Positions 1-5,249 of a DNA stretch of 5,935 nt are shown in pieces. Positions within the stretch are counted from its first letter, which is position 1. Each line of letters starts with the position of its first letter. The position numbers and the translations under genes were made by a program. The notes beneath the pieces were generated by a model, which saw only the letters and a program-made list of their open reading frames with translations, was not told where the DNA came from and ran no database searches. The stretch is from Frankiaceae bacterium (GTDB taxonomy: Bacteria > Actinomycetota > Actinomycetes > JAVEEB01), in the NCBI GenBank assembly GCA_030840665.1, contig JAVEEB010000377.1, forward strand, positions 1 through 5,935. Reading direction: 5' to 3'.

Positions 1-184
1 GCTGGCTGCGGATCTGCTTGACGAACAGCGGGAAGACCAGGATCCGGACCAGGATCGTCAGCACGACGATCGACACGGCCCAGGTGACGCCGCCGCCGTT
101 GTCGGTGATCGGCGAGAACAGCTTGTGCAGGAACGACAGCACGGTGCCGACGATCGCGTACAGCGGGCGAAGGAACGAGATCAT
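1..184 (-). CDS. yidC: YidC/Oxa1-family membrane protein insertase (N-terminal part)
   Basis: YidC inserts and folds inner-membrane proteins, alone or with the Sec translocon. Only the first 61 codons are present; the gene continues past the left edge. The translation starts [15 protein letters not shown] and has no long extracytoplasmic domain after the first segment, as in Gram-positive and actinobacterial YidC. Residues 7-25 are hydrophobic, and residues 33-55 form a transmembrane helix carrying one arginine (R47, in [11 protein letters not shown]). This matches the conserved arginine of the YidC hydrophilic groove, and the helix is followed by the family-typical KQIRSQ. The ATG at 184-182 overlaps the yidD TGA (183-181), with GGAG 10 nt upstream. 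This is the last gene of the rpmH-rnpA-yidD-yidC cluster seen here, probably translated by coupling to yidD. The family call is firm; full length and C-terminus cannot be judged. Confidence 0.93.
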   Translation of the reverse strand, partial: MISFLRPLYAIVGTVLSFLHKLFSPITDNGGGVTWAVSIVVLTILVRILVFPLFVKQIRSQ

Positions 185-510
185 GACGCGGCCACTCCAG
201 AACGGCTACGGCGACGGGTGCGGTGCGGCCCCGCGGCGGGGACCGGCTCGTATCCGCCGGGGTGGAACGGGTGGCATCGCGCGATGCGGCGCACTGCAAG
301 CCAGCTGCCCCGGACCGCTCCGTGCACGGCCAGGGCCTCTGCAGCGTAGCTGCTGCACGACGGGGCGAAGCGGCAGCGCTGACCCAGCAGTGGGCTGAGC
401 ACCAGCTGGTACGCCCTGATCAGGGCCCAGAGCGGCCAGGCAGCCGGACTCAGGCGTGGCCGAGGGGTCGGCTCGACCGCCGCCGGCTCTGTCGCCTGGT
501 CACTGCTCAT
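181..510 (-). CDS. yidD: YidD, membrane protein insertion efficiency factor
   Basis: YidD is a small membrane-associated protein that assists YidC-dependent insertion; its mechanism is poorly known. The product is 109 aa. The family core spans residues 29-91: a hydrophobic, amphipathic stretch [15 protein letters not shown], then [11 protein letters not shown] with C46 and C52, then [10 protein letters not shown] with C79, and GGYEPVP. These three cysteines and the PSC and CHP motifs are typical. The first 20 residues (Pro/Ala/Glu rich) and the basic tail (residues 95-109) are variable. I chose ATG at 510 because AAGGA lies 8 nt upstream and it overlaps the rnpA stop as ATGA. The same frame is open further upstream to 783, but that part is antisense to nothing useful and lies inside rnpA in another frame. 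The stop overlaps the yidC start in the same ATGA fashion. Confidence 0.93.
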   Translation of the reverse strand: MSSDQATEPAAVEPTPRPRLSPAAWPLWALIRAYQLVLSPLLGQRCRFAPSCSSYAAEALAVHGAVRGSWLAVRRIARCHPFHPGGYEPVPAAGPHRTRRRSRSGVAAS

Positions 511-851
511 ACACGGAGTCCTTCGAGCTTGCGGAGTGCGGAGGCGAGCTGATTGCCGAGTTCGTCGTACGACGTGAGCGCTGAAGCTGGTAACGCTCGC
601 ACGACCAGAAGCGTGCCACTCGGCACCGAGGGAAGCTGGACCGCCAGGTGCGCGCGGATGCGGCGACGCACCCGATTGCGAATCACGGCACCGCCCACGG
701 CGCGACCGACAACGACGCCGGCGCGCGGACCACCATCGGTGGCCGTTGCGAGGAGGTGCACCACGAGGGCAGGGCGGCCGCAACGACGACCCCGGCGCAC
801 GACATCACCGAATTCGGCGCTGCGTCGGACTCTGGAGTCGGCGGGCAACAC
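507..851 (-). CDS. rnpA: Ribonuclease P protein component
   Basis: RnpA is the protein subunit of RNase P. It binds the catalytic RNA and the 5' leader of precursor tRNA so that the leader is cut correctly. The product is 114 aa, normal for the family. It opens with [20 protein letters not shown], the usual RnpA start. The hallmark basic signature lies at residues 53-66: [14 protein letters not shown], containing the conserved RNR (58-60) and a run of arginines. The rest matches the alpha/beta core ([18 protein letters not shown]). The start is GTG at 851, 20 nt after the rpmH stop. No strong Shine-Dalgarno is visible, only a weak GAG, so translation may depend on rpmH. The stop overlaps the yidD ATG. 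The RNase P RNA gene itself is not in this window. Confidence 0.94.
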   Translation of the reverse strand: MLPADSRVRRSAEFGDVVRRGRRCGRPALVVHLLATATDGGPRAGVVVGRAVGGAVIRNRVRRRIRAHLAVQLPSVPSGTLLVVRALPASALTSYDELGNQLASALRKLEGLRV

Positions 852-871
852 GCTCGGCGTCGAGACTCGGG

Positions 872-1009
872 TCAGACCGCGATGTCGTGACGGCCCTTGC
901 GGCGTCGCGCGTTCAGGATCGCGCGACCGGCGCGAGTGCGCATGCGCAACCGGAAGCCGTGGACCTTCGCACGCTTGCGGTTATTGGGCTGAAAGGTGCG
1001 CTTACTCAC
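872..1009 (-). CDS. rpmH: 50S ribosomal protein L34
   Basis: L34 is a small, very basic protein of the large ribosomal subunit that packs against 23S rRNA. The product is 45 aa, the usual length. The translation carries [18 protein letters not shown], then RMRTRAG, then RRRKGR, all diagnostic for L34. The start is GTG at 1009. AGGAG (minus strand, 1021-1017) sits 7 nt upstream and decides this start over upstream in-frame codons that would give a longer non-homologous N-terminus. It is the first gene of the rpmH-rnpA-yidD-yidC cluster and is divergent from dnaA. A TTGACC/TACCGT promoter lies upstream, implying a leader of about 50 nt. Confidence 0.97.
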   Translation of the reverse strand: MSKRTFQPNNRKRAKVHGFRLRMRTRAGRAILNARRRKGRHDIAV

Positions 1010-1067
1010 TGAGGGACTCCTGGAACGACATCTGCCACGCCGACGGGGCGGCCACAAAGACCCTCTT

Positions 1068-1096
1068 ACGGTACGGGTGGGTCCCAGTCCGGTCAA
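1068..1096 (-). promoter_or_regulatory. Promoter of the rpmH-rnpA-yidD-yidC cluster
   Basis: On the minus strand the -35 hexamer is TTGACC (1096-1091), the spacer is 17 bp, and the -10 hexamer is TACCGT (1073-1068). This fits the main-sigma pattern TTGAC-N17-TAnnnT common in actinobacteria. Transcription would start near 1061, leaving a leader of about 50 nt before the rpmH GTG. No start site has been measured, but spacing and position are what a ribosomal-protein promoter should show. Confidence 0.68.
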
Positions 1097-1179
1097 ACGG
1101 ACGCGTCACTCACGGGAGGGACACGATCGGCCTGAGGCAGGGTCCCATAACCACATTTCGAGCCAATCGCGGGGATGTC

Positions 1180-1209
1180 TTGCGGGCATCGGCGTGGCGC
1201 TGTTAGCGT
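1180..1209 (+). promoter_or_regulatory. Weak candidate dnaA promoter
   Basis: TTGCGG (1180-1185), an 18-bp spacer and TAGCGT (1204-1209) give a possible promoter. The -35 matches the consensus at only three of six positions; the -10 fits TAnnnT. Transcription would begin near 1216, leaving a leader of about 180 nt that includes the two DnaA-box-like sites at 1302-1322. A closer promoter is possible: TTGACC occurs at 1332-1337 but I find no -10 at a sensible distance. Confidence 0.3.
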
Positions 1210-1301
1210 TCGGCCCGCAATCGGACTTCCTCCTACCGACGGTGCGGCGCGGCCACGGCCACGGCGCTATCGGCCGGTCGTCTTTCCGTCCGTACACAGG
1301 C

Positions 1302-1322
1302 TGTGGATGACGGTGTGGATGA
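1302..1322 (-). promoter_or_regulatory. Two tandem DnaA-box-like sites upstream of dnaA
   Basis: TGTGGATGA occurs at 1302-1310 and again at 1314-1322, with a 3-bp gap. On the minus strand each reads TCATCCACA, one mismatch from the classic TTATCCACA box. The two are identical and point the same way. They lie 75-95 bp before the dnaA start, where DnaA binding could repress dnaA or extend the origin. A third, poorer match, CCGTACACA, lies at 1290-1298 on the plus strand. Confidence 0.65.
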
Positions 1323-1396
1323 CCCGCTAGGTTGACCCCACGCTCGGGTGTCACGGCACCAGCACGTGGGCGCTTGTCGCAGGTGAAAGGACGATC

Positions 1397-2794
1397 GTGT
1401 CGGACGAAGTTGTCGATCTGGCCGCCGTTTGGGCGCGCACGATCGAAGGCCTCGACGACGACTCCCTTCCGCCCCAGCACCGGGCCTGGGTCTCCCTCAC
1501 GCGCCCGCTGGCCATCATCGAGGACACGGCGCTCCTCGCGGCCCCGAACGACTTCGCCAAGGAAGTCCTCGACAGCCGGCTGCGGCCCCTGATCACCGCC
1601 GCCCTTTCCCGGCAGCTCGGCCGCGACATCCGCGTCGCCGTGACCGTCGAACCCCAGGCGCCGACGAGCAACGGCGGCTCGGTCGCCGCGGAGGCAGGCG
1701 AGCCCGCCCCGCCGGCGCCGGTCCTCTTCGAGCGCGAGCCCGTCCGTGTCGTCGAGCCCGCCCGCCTGAACGAGAAATACACGTTCGACACGTTCGTCAT
1801 CGGCGCCAGCAACCGTTTCGCGCACGCCGCCGCGGTCGCGGTCGCCGAAGCCCCCGCCAAGGCGTACAACCCGCTCTTCATCTACGGCGAGTCCGGCCTC
1901 GGCAAGACGCACCTGCTGCACGCCATCGGCCACTATGCGCAGCACCTCTACAGCGGCGCCCGGGTGCGGTACGTGAGCTCGGAGGAGTTCACCAACGACT
2001 TCATCAACTCGATCCGCGACGGTAAGGCCGAGGGTTTCCGCCGGCGCTACCGCGACGTCGACATCCTGCTCGTCGACGACATCCAGTTCCTGGCCAACAA
2101 GGAGCAGACCCAGGAAGAGTTCTTCCACACGTTCAACACGCTTCACAACGCCAACAAGCAGATCGTGATCAGCTCCGACCGCTCCCCGAAGCAGCTGACG
2201 ACCCTCGAGGACCGCCTGCGCAACCGGTTCGAGTGGGGCCTGATCACCGACGTGCAGCCGCCGGAGCTCGAGACGCGCATCGCCATCTTGCGCAAGAAGG
2301 CCGCGCAGGAACGCCTTTCGACCTCGCCGGACGTCCTCGAATACATCGCCAGCAAGATCTCCACCAACATCCGCGAGCTCGAAGGCGCCCTGATCCGCGT
2401 GACGGCCTTCGCGAGTCTCAACCGGCAGCCGGTCGACCTCTCGCTCGCCGAGATCGTGCTGAAAGACCTCATCCCCGACAACAGCCAGCCCGAGATCAAC
2501 GTCGCGACCATCATGGCGGTCACCGCGTCCTACTTCGGCCTGTCCCTCGAGGACCTGTGCGGGGCCTCCCGCAGCCGCTTGCTCGTCACAGCGCGCCAGA
2601 TCGCGATGTACCTGTGCCGGGAGCTCACCGACATGTCGCTGCCGAAGATCGGTCAGGCCTTCGGCGGCCGCGACCACACGACGGTCATGCACGCGGACCG
2701 CAAGATCCGGTCGCTCATGGCCGAGCGCCGCTCGATCTTCAACCAGGTCAGCGAGCTCACGAATCGCATCAAGTCTCAAGCTCGGCAGGGCTGA
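1397..2794 (+). CDS. dnaA: Chromosomal replication initiator protein DnaA
   Basis: DnaA is the AAA+ ATPase that binds DnaA boxes, forms a filament at oriC, melts the DNA and helps load the replicative helicase. The product is 465 aa and complete. Domain I is about residues 1-84 (W12 in VWARTIEGL). Domain II is a short Pro/Ala/Glu-rich linker, about 85-122. Domain III has Walker A GESGLGKT (164-171), Walker [10 protein letters not shown] (223-231), sensor 1 around ISSDRSP (258-264), the arginine finger expected at R277 in RNRFEWGL, and sensor 2 R326 in RELEGAL. Domain IV has [17 protein letters not shown] and the DnaA signature [15 protein letters not shown] (423-437) that reads the box. Start GTG at 1397 has AAAGGA 5 nt upstream. 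DnaA-box-like sites lie both before and after the gene, which suggests autoregulation. It is transcribed towards oriC. Confidence 0.98.
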   Translation: MSDEVVDLAAVWARTIEGLDDDSLPPQHRAWVSLTRPLAIIEDTALLAAPNDFAKEVLDSRLRPLITAALSRQLGRDIRVAVTVEPQAPTSNGGSVAAEAGEPAPPAPVLFEREPVRVVEPARLNEKYTFDTFVIGASNRFAHAAAVAVAEAPAKAYNPLFIYGESGLGKTHLLHAIGHYAQHLYSGARVRYVSSEEFTNDFINSIRDGKAEGFRRRYRDVDILLVDDIQFLANKEQTQEEFFHTFNTLHNANKQIVISSDRSPKQLTTLEDRLRNRFEWGLITDVQPPELETRIAILRKKAAQERLSTSPDVLEYIASKISTNIRELEGALIRVTAFASLNRQPVDLSLAEIVLKDLIPDNSQPEINVATIMAVTASYFGLSLEDLCGASRSRLLVTARQIAMYLCRELTDMSLPKIGQAFGGRDHTTVMHADRKIRSLMAERRSIFNQVSELTNRIKSQARQG

Positions 2795-2823
2795 CGTTTG
2801 TCGATCCCTGAAGTTGAGGTCGA

Positions 2824-2877
2824 GCGTGCACAGCCTGGGGACAGCGGTGTGGACGACGGGGGATACGGTGCGGACAA
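2824..2877. promoter_or_regulatory. Left DnaA-box-like cluster of oriC
   Basis: Four sites: GCGTGCACA (2824-2832, plus), CTGTCCCCA (2836-2844, minus), TCGTCCACA (2848-2856, minus) and TTGTCCGCA (2869-2877, minus). The last two differ from TTGTCCACA at one position; the first two are weak, at two positions from TTGTGCACA and TTGTCCACA. Together the first three resemble the module upstream of dnaA (see findings). Confidence 0.6.
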
Positions 2878-2907
2878 CTTCGCAACACTTGTCGTTCGCC
2901 GCGGGCA

Positions 2908-2947
2908 TGTGGACACGGCGCCGCTCTTACACACAGCTCTAACCACA
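2908..2947. promoter_or_regulatory. Central DnaA-box-like cluster of oriC
   Basis: GTGTCCACA (2908-2916, minus) has one mismatch to TTGTCCACA. TTACACACA (2927-2935, plus) and CTAACCACA (2939-2947, plus) have two mismatches each to TTATCCACA and are spaced 12 bp start to start. The first site is a good candidate; the other two would need cooperative binding. Confidence 0.5.
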
Positions 2948-2981
2948 AGCCAACACGCCGCCTGACCTCGGCAAATAGGCG

Positions 2982-3000
2982 TCATCCACACTGTGCACGG
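2982..3000. promoter_or_regulatory. Right DnaA-box-like pair of oriC
   Basis: TCATCCACA (2982-2990, plus) is identical to the two sites upstream of dnaA and is one mismatch from TTATCCACA. It is followed after 1 bp by a weak opposite-strand site, CCGTGCACA (2992-3000, minus). The pair borders the A-rich stretch. Confidence 0.6.
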
Positions 3001-3060
3001 TGCCTATGAGTACTTCCGAACTGTTCTTCTACAAAGACAAACTCACGAAGTACAAGACAC
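3001..3060. other. Candidate DNA unwinding element of oriC
   Basis: By direct count this 60-bp stretch has 25 G/C (42%), clearly below the surrounding GC-rich DNA. From 3031 to 3060 the plus strand has 16 A and only 2 T. It is flanked by a DnaA-box-like pair on the left and a box at 3071-3079 on the right. It is the easiest DNA to melt in the window and thus the best candidate for the unwinding element. Confidence 0.5.
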
Positions 3061-3070
3061 AGGGTCACGT

Positions 3071-3079
3071 TGTGGACCA
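3071..3079 (-). promoter_or_regulatory. DnaA-box-like site next to dnaN
   Basis: TGTGGACCA on the plus strand reads TGGTCCACA on the minus strand, one mismatch from TTGTCCACA. It lies between the A-rich stretch and the dnaN Shine-Dalgarno. It could anchor a DnaA filament on the A-rich stretch, or modulate dnaN expression. Confidence 0.45.
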
Positions 3080-3087
3080 TTGGCGTT

Positions 3088-3094
3088 AAGGAGG
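3088..3094 (+). promoter_or_regulatory. Ribosome binding site of dnaN
   Basis: AAGGAGG is a near-perfect Shine-Dalgarno. It is 8 nt from GTG 3103 but only 2 nt from ATG 3097. The spacing, together with the family-typical KFRVERD beginning, favours the GTG. Confidence 0.8.
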
Positions 3095-3102
3095 CGATGG
3101 CC

Positions 3103-4215
3103 GTGAAGTTCCGGGTCGAGCGCGACGTGTTCGCGGAGACGGTGGCGTGGGCTGCCCGCACCCTGCCCGCGAGGCCGCCGGTGCCAGTCCTTGCCGGATT
3201 ACTTCTCGACGTCCACGGCCATTCCTTGACCGTTTCGAGCTTCGACTACGAAGTGTCCGCTCAGGTCACCGTCGACATCGCCGCGTCCGAGGGCGGCCGC
3301 GCGCTCGTCTCGGGCCGGCTGCTGGCGGAGATCGTGCGCAGCCTCCCCGCGCAGCCGGTGGAGATCAGCACGGACGGCGCCCGGCTCGCGATCGTCTGTG
3401 GCTCCGCCCGCTTCGCCCTGCCCACGCTTCCCGTCGAGGACTACCCGTCCCTGCCGGAGATGCCGGCCGTCACGGGCGCCATCGGTTCGGATGCCTTCGC
3501 CGCGGCGGTGGCACAGGTTGCCGTCGCCGCCGGCCGGGACGACACGCTGCCGGCGCTCACGGGCGTGCGCGTGGAGATCGAGGACGACATCGTCACCCTC
3601 GCCGCGACGGACCGGTACCGGCTCGCCGTCCGGGAGATCAAGTGGACGCCAGCCGTCGGCGGCCTGTCGGCGTCGGCGCTCGTCCCCGCGCGCACCCTGG
3701 CCGACACGGCGAAGTCCCTGACGGGCGGCGCCGAGGTGACGATCGCCCTCGCGACGGGTGGCACGGGTGAGGGCATGGTCGGCTTCGAAGGCGGTGGCCG
3801 TCGCACGACGACCCGGCTGCTCGATGGCGAATTCCCGAAGTACCGCTCGCTGATCCCCGCCGACTCGGCCGCGCTGGCGCTCGTCCAGACGTCCCTGTTC
3901 GTCGAGTCCGTCAAGCGCGTCGCACTCGTCGCCCCGCGCAACGCCCCGGTGCGGCTGAGTTTCGGCGGCGGCACGTTGCTCCTCGAGGCCGGCGGCGGCG
4001 ACGACGCCCACGCGAGTGAAGCGATCGACGCCACGTACGAGGGCGACGAGATGACAATCGCCTTCAACCCGACGTACCTGCTGGACGGCCTGCAGGCGCT
4101 CGACTCCGACATCGCCCGCCTCGCCTTCACGACGCCGACCAAGCCGGCCGTCCTGACGGGCAAGGACGGCGGCGACTACCGCTACCTGCTCATGCCGGTC
4201 CGCCTGTCGGGCTGA
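3103..4215 (+). CDS. dnaN: DNA polymerase III sliding clamp, beta subunit
   Basis: DnaN dimerises into a ring around DNA and tethers the replicative polymerase and repair factors. The product is 370 aa from GTG, close to the family norm. Visible landmarks are KFRVERDVFAETVAWAAR at the N-terminus, LPVEDYPSLP (109-118), ATDRYRLA (168-175, part of the peptide-binding cleft), LLDGEFPKYRSLIP (239-252), FNPTYLLDGL (321-330) and the conserved C-terminal YLLMPVRLSG (361-370), whose MPVRL also lines the cleft. The three clamp domains fall at about 1-120, 121-246 and 247-370. An upstream in-frame TTG (3070) or ATG (3097) would add residues not typical of the family. Leu33 is encoded by TTA, rare in DNA of this composition. 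No convincing dnaN promoter was found in the oriC gap. Confidence 0.97.
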   Translation: MKFRVERDVFAETVAWAARTLPARPPVPVLAGLLLDVHGHSLTVSSFDYEVSAQVTVDIAASEGGRALVSGRLLAEIVRSLPAQPVEISTDGARLAIVCGSARFALPTLPVEDYPSLPEMPAVTGAIGSDAFAAAVAQVAVAAGRDDTLPALTGVRVEIEDDIVTLAATDRYRLAVREIKWTPAVGGLSASALVPARTLADTAKSLTGGAEVTIALATGGTGEGMVGFEGGGRRTTTRLLDGEFPKYRSLIPADSAALALVQTSLFVESVKRVALVAPRNAPVRLSFGGGTLLLEAGGGDDAHASEAIDATYEGDEMTIAFNPTYLLDGLQALDSDIARLAFTTPTKPAVLTGKDGGDYRYLLMPVRLSG

Positions 4216-4223
4216 TGCGGCCG

Positions 4224-4246
4224 CGGCGCCCAGCACGAGGGCGCCG
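4224..4246 (+). terminator. GC hairpin after dnaN, possible terminator
   Basis: CGGCGCCC (4224-4231) pairs perfectly with GGGCGCCG (4239-4246) around a 7-nt loop, making an 8-bp all-GC stem that begins 8 nt past the dnaN stop. No T-run follows, so it is not a classical intrinsic terminator. U-less hairpins are proposed to end or attenuate transcripts in actinobacteria. It could also be a 3'-end stabiliser. Confidence 0.45.
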
Positions 4247-4275
4247 GGACATGTGACGTCACCTGCGGGTAGCGT
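4246..4275 (+). promoter_or_regulatory. Candidate gnd promoter with palindromic operator
   Basis: GGGACA (4246-4251), an 18-bp spacer and TAGCGT (4270-4275) form a plausible if modest promoter; the -35 matches TTGACA at four of six positions and the -10 fits TAnnnT. Inside the spacer is a perfect 10-bp palindrome, GTGACGTCAC (4253-4262), well placed for a dimeric repressor. Transcription would start near 4282, leaving a leader of about 27 nt. I cannot name the regulator. Confidence 0.4.
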
Positions 4276-4308
4276 CCGAAACAACGTCATCATCGCGCGG
4301 AGGCAGAA

Positions 4309-5247
4309 GTGCAACTCGGGATCATCGGCCTGGGCAAAATGGGCGGCAACATGAAGAAGCGCCTCGAGTTGGGCGGCCATCAGATCGTCGGATTCGACCG
4401 CAACCCCGAGGTCTCCGACGTCGGCTCGATCGAGGAGATGCTCGACGTCCTGCAGGAGCCGCGCGCCGTCTGGGTGATGGTGCCCGCCGGCAAGATCACG
4501 TCGGACACGATCGACGCGCTCGCCGACAGGCTGTCCCCGGGCGACATCGTGACCGATGGCGGCAACTCCAAGTGGCTGGATGACATCGCACACTCGAAGC
4601 AGCTCGCGGAAAAGGGCATCGGCTTCCTCGACTGCGGCGTATCGGGGGGCGTCTGGGGCCTGACCGAGGGCTACGCGCTGATGGCCGGCGGCAGCGACGA
4701 GTCGATCGACCGCCTGCAGCCGATCTTCGACACCCTCAAGCCGGCGGGTGAGTTCGGGTTCGTGCACGCCGGTGACGTCGGGGCCGGCCACTTCGCCAAG
4801 ATGGTTCACAACGGCATCGAGTACGCCATGATGCAGGCCTACGCCGAGGGCTGGGAGCTGCTCGAGGCGGCCGGCCTCGTCACCAACGTGCGTGACACCT
4901 TCAAGTCGTGGCAACAGGGCACCGTGATCCGCTCGTGGCTGCTCGACCTGCTGGTCCGCGCGCTCGAGACGGACGAGCACCTCGAGCAGTTGCGCGGCTA
5001 CGCCGAGGACTCAGGCGAAGGCCGGTGGACGGTCGAAGCTGCGATCGACCACGCCGTGCCGCTCCCCGCCATCACCGCATCGCTGTTCGCCAGATTCTCC
5101 AGCCGCCAGGACGACTCGCCGTCGATGAAGATGATCGCGGCCCTGCGCAACCAGTTCGGCGGGCACGCGGTCACGTCGGCCGCCGGGTCCGTCGAGAAGG
5201 GCGCCGACGCTCCAGGCGCCGACGTGGCGCCCCCGCCCGTCGGCTAG
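4309..5247 (+). CDS. gnd: 6-phosphogluconate dehydrogenase, decarboxylating (short form)
   Basis: This enzyme oxidatively decarboxylates 6-phosphogluconate to ribulose 5-phosphate in the cytosolic pentose phosphate pathway, reducing NAD(P)+. The product is 312 aa, fitting the short bacterial form rather than the about 470-aa form. The Rossmann motif GLGKMG is at 7-12. DGGNS (83-87), [11 protein letters not shown] (108-118) and [12 protein letters not shown] (161-172, catalytic K164 and N168 by family alignment) form the active site. SGEGRWTV (235-242) and the FSSRQ region (263-267) are expected at the substrate phosphate end. D30 after strand beta-2 (VGFDRNPE) suggests NAD+ rather than NADP+. 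The last about 20 residues are an Ala/Pro-rich tail. Start GTG at 4309 has GGAGG 5 nt upstream. A gnd between dnaN and recF is a known actinobacterial arrangement. A candidate promoter of its own lies upstream, and recF follows after 2 nt. Confidence 0.95.
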   Translation: MQLGIIGLGKMGGNMKKRLELGGHQIVGFDRNPEVSDVGSIEEMLDVLQEPRAVWVMVPAGKITSDTIDALADRLSPGDIVTDGGNSKWLDDIAHSKQLAEKGIGFLDCGVSGGVWGLTEGYALMAGGSDESIDRLQPIFDTLKPAGEFGFVHAGDVGAGHFAKMVHNGIEYAMMQAYAEGWELLEAAGLVTNVRDTFKSWQQGTVIRSWLLDLLVRALETDEHLEQLRGYAEDSGEGRWTVEAAIDHAVPLPAITASLFARFSSRQDDSPSMKMIAALRNQFGGHAVTSAAGSVEKGADAPGADVAPPPVG

Positions 5248-5249
5248 CG

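Larger units (their letters stand above)
1010..1396. other. Divergent rpmH-dnaA control region
   Basis: This 387-bp stretch has no credible gene. Seen in it: the rpmH ribosome binding site (1017-1021) and promoter (1068-1096) on the minus strand; a weak candidate dnaA promoter (1180-1209); two tandem DnaA-box-like sites (1302-1322); an isolated TTGACC at 1332-1337 without a matching -10; and the dnaA Shine-Dalgarno AAAGGA (1386-1391). The part from about 1100 to 1180 and from 1210 to 1290 shows nothing I can name beyond short GC repeats such as the GGCCAC tandem near 1251-1262. Its position beside dnaA and the boxes suggest control of dnaA by its own product, possibly also a share in origin function. 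Confidence 0.75.
2795..3102. other. oriC: Putative chromosomal replication origin, oriC
   Basis: The 308-bp dnaA-dnaN gap is where actinobacterial origins usually lie. It has no gene. It contains about ten 9-bp sites resembling the DnaA box on both strands, a change from GC-rich sequence to a 60-bp stretch (3001-3060) of 42% GC, and a last box at 3071-3079 just before the dnaN ribosome binding site. None of the sites matches TTGTCCACA or TTATCCACA exactly; the best have one mismatch. The function is inferred from position and motif density. A cumulative GC-skew minimum here in the whole chromosome would support it. Confidence 0.88.

Noticed and set aside
511..783. N-terminal extension of yidD to 783
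   Set aside because: The added 91 residues lie within rnpA, are Arg-rich shadow sequence, and the ATG at 510 has a good Shine-Dalgarno and family-typical length.
553..1206. 217-codon plus-strand open frame over rnpA and rpmH
   Set aside because: It is antisense to rnpA and rpmH, both with clear family signatures, and shows no domain or ribosome binding site.
1332..1337. TTGACC as the -35 of a dnaA promoter
   Set aside because: No TAnnnT-like hexamer lies 16-19 bp downstream, so I did not call a promoter there.
1106..2908. 600-codon open frame on the minus strand across dnaA
   Set aside because: It is antisense to the unmistakable dnaA; long antisense frames are common in high-GC genes. The product is Arg/Asp/Val rich with no recognisable domain.
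3070..3102. Upstream starts for dnaN (TTG 3070, ATG 3097)
   Set aside because: The ATG is only 2 nt from the Shine-Dalgarno and the TTG precedes it; the GTG at 3103 gives the right spacing and the family N-terminus.
3199..4980. 593-codon open frame on the minus strand across dnaN and gnd
   Set aside because: It spans two well-supported plus-strand genes and the gap between them, has skewed composition and no family motif; it is a compositional shadow.
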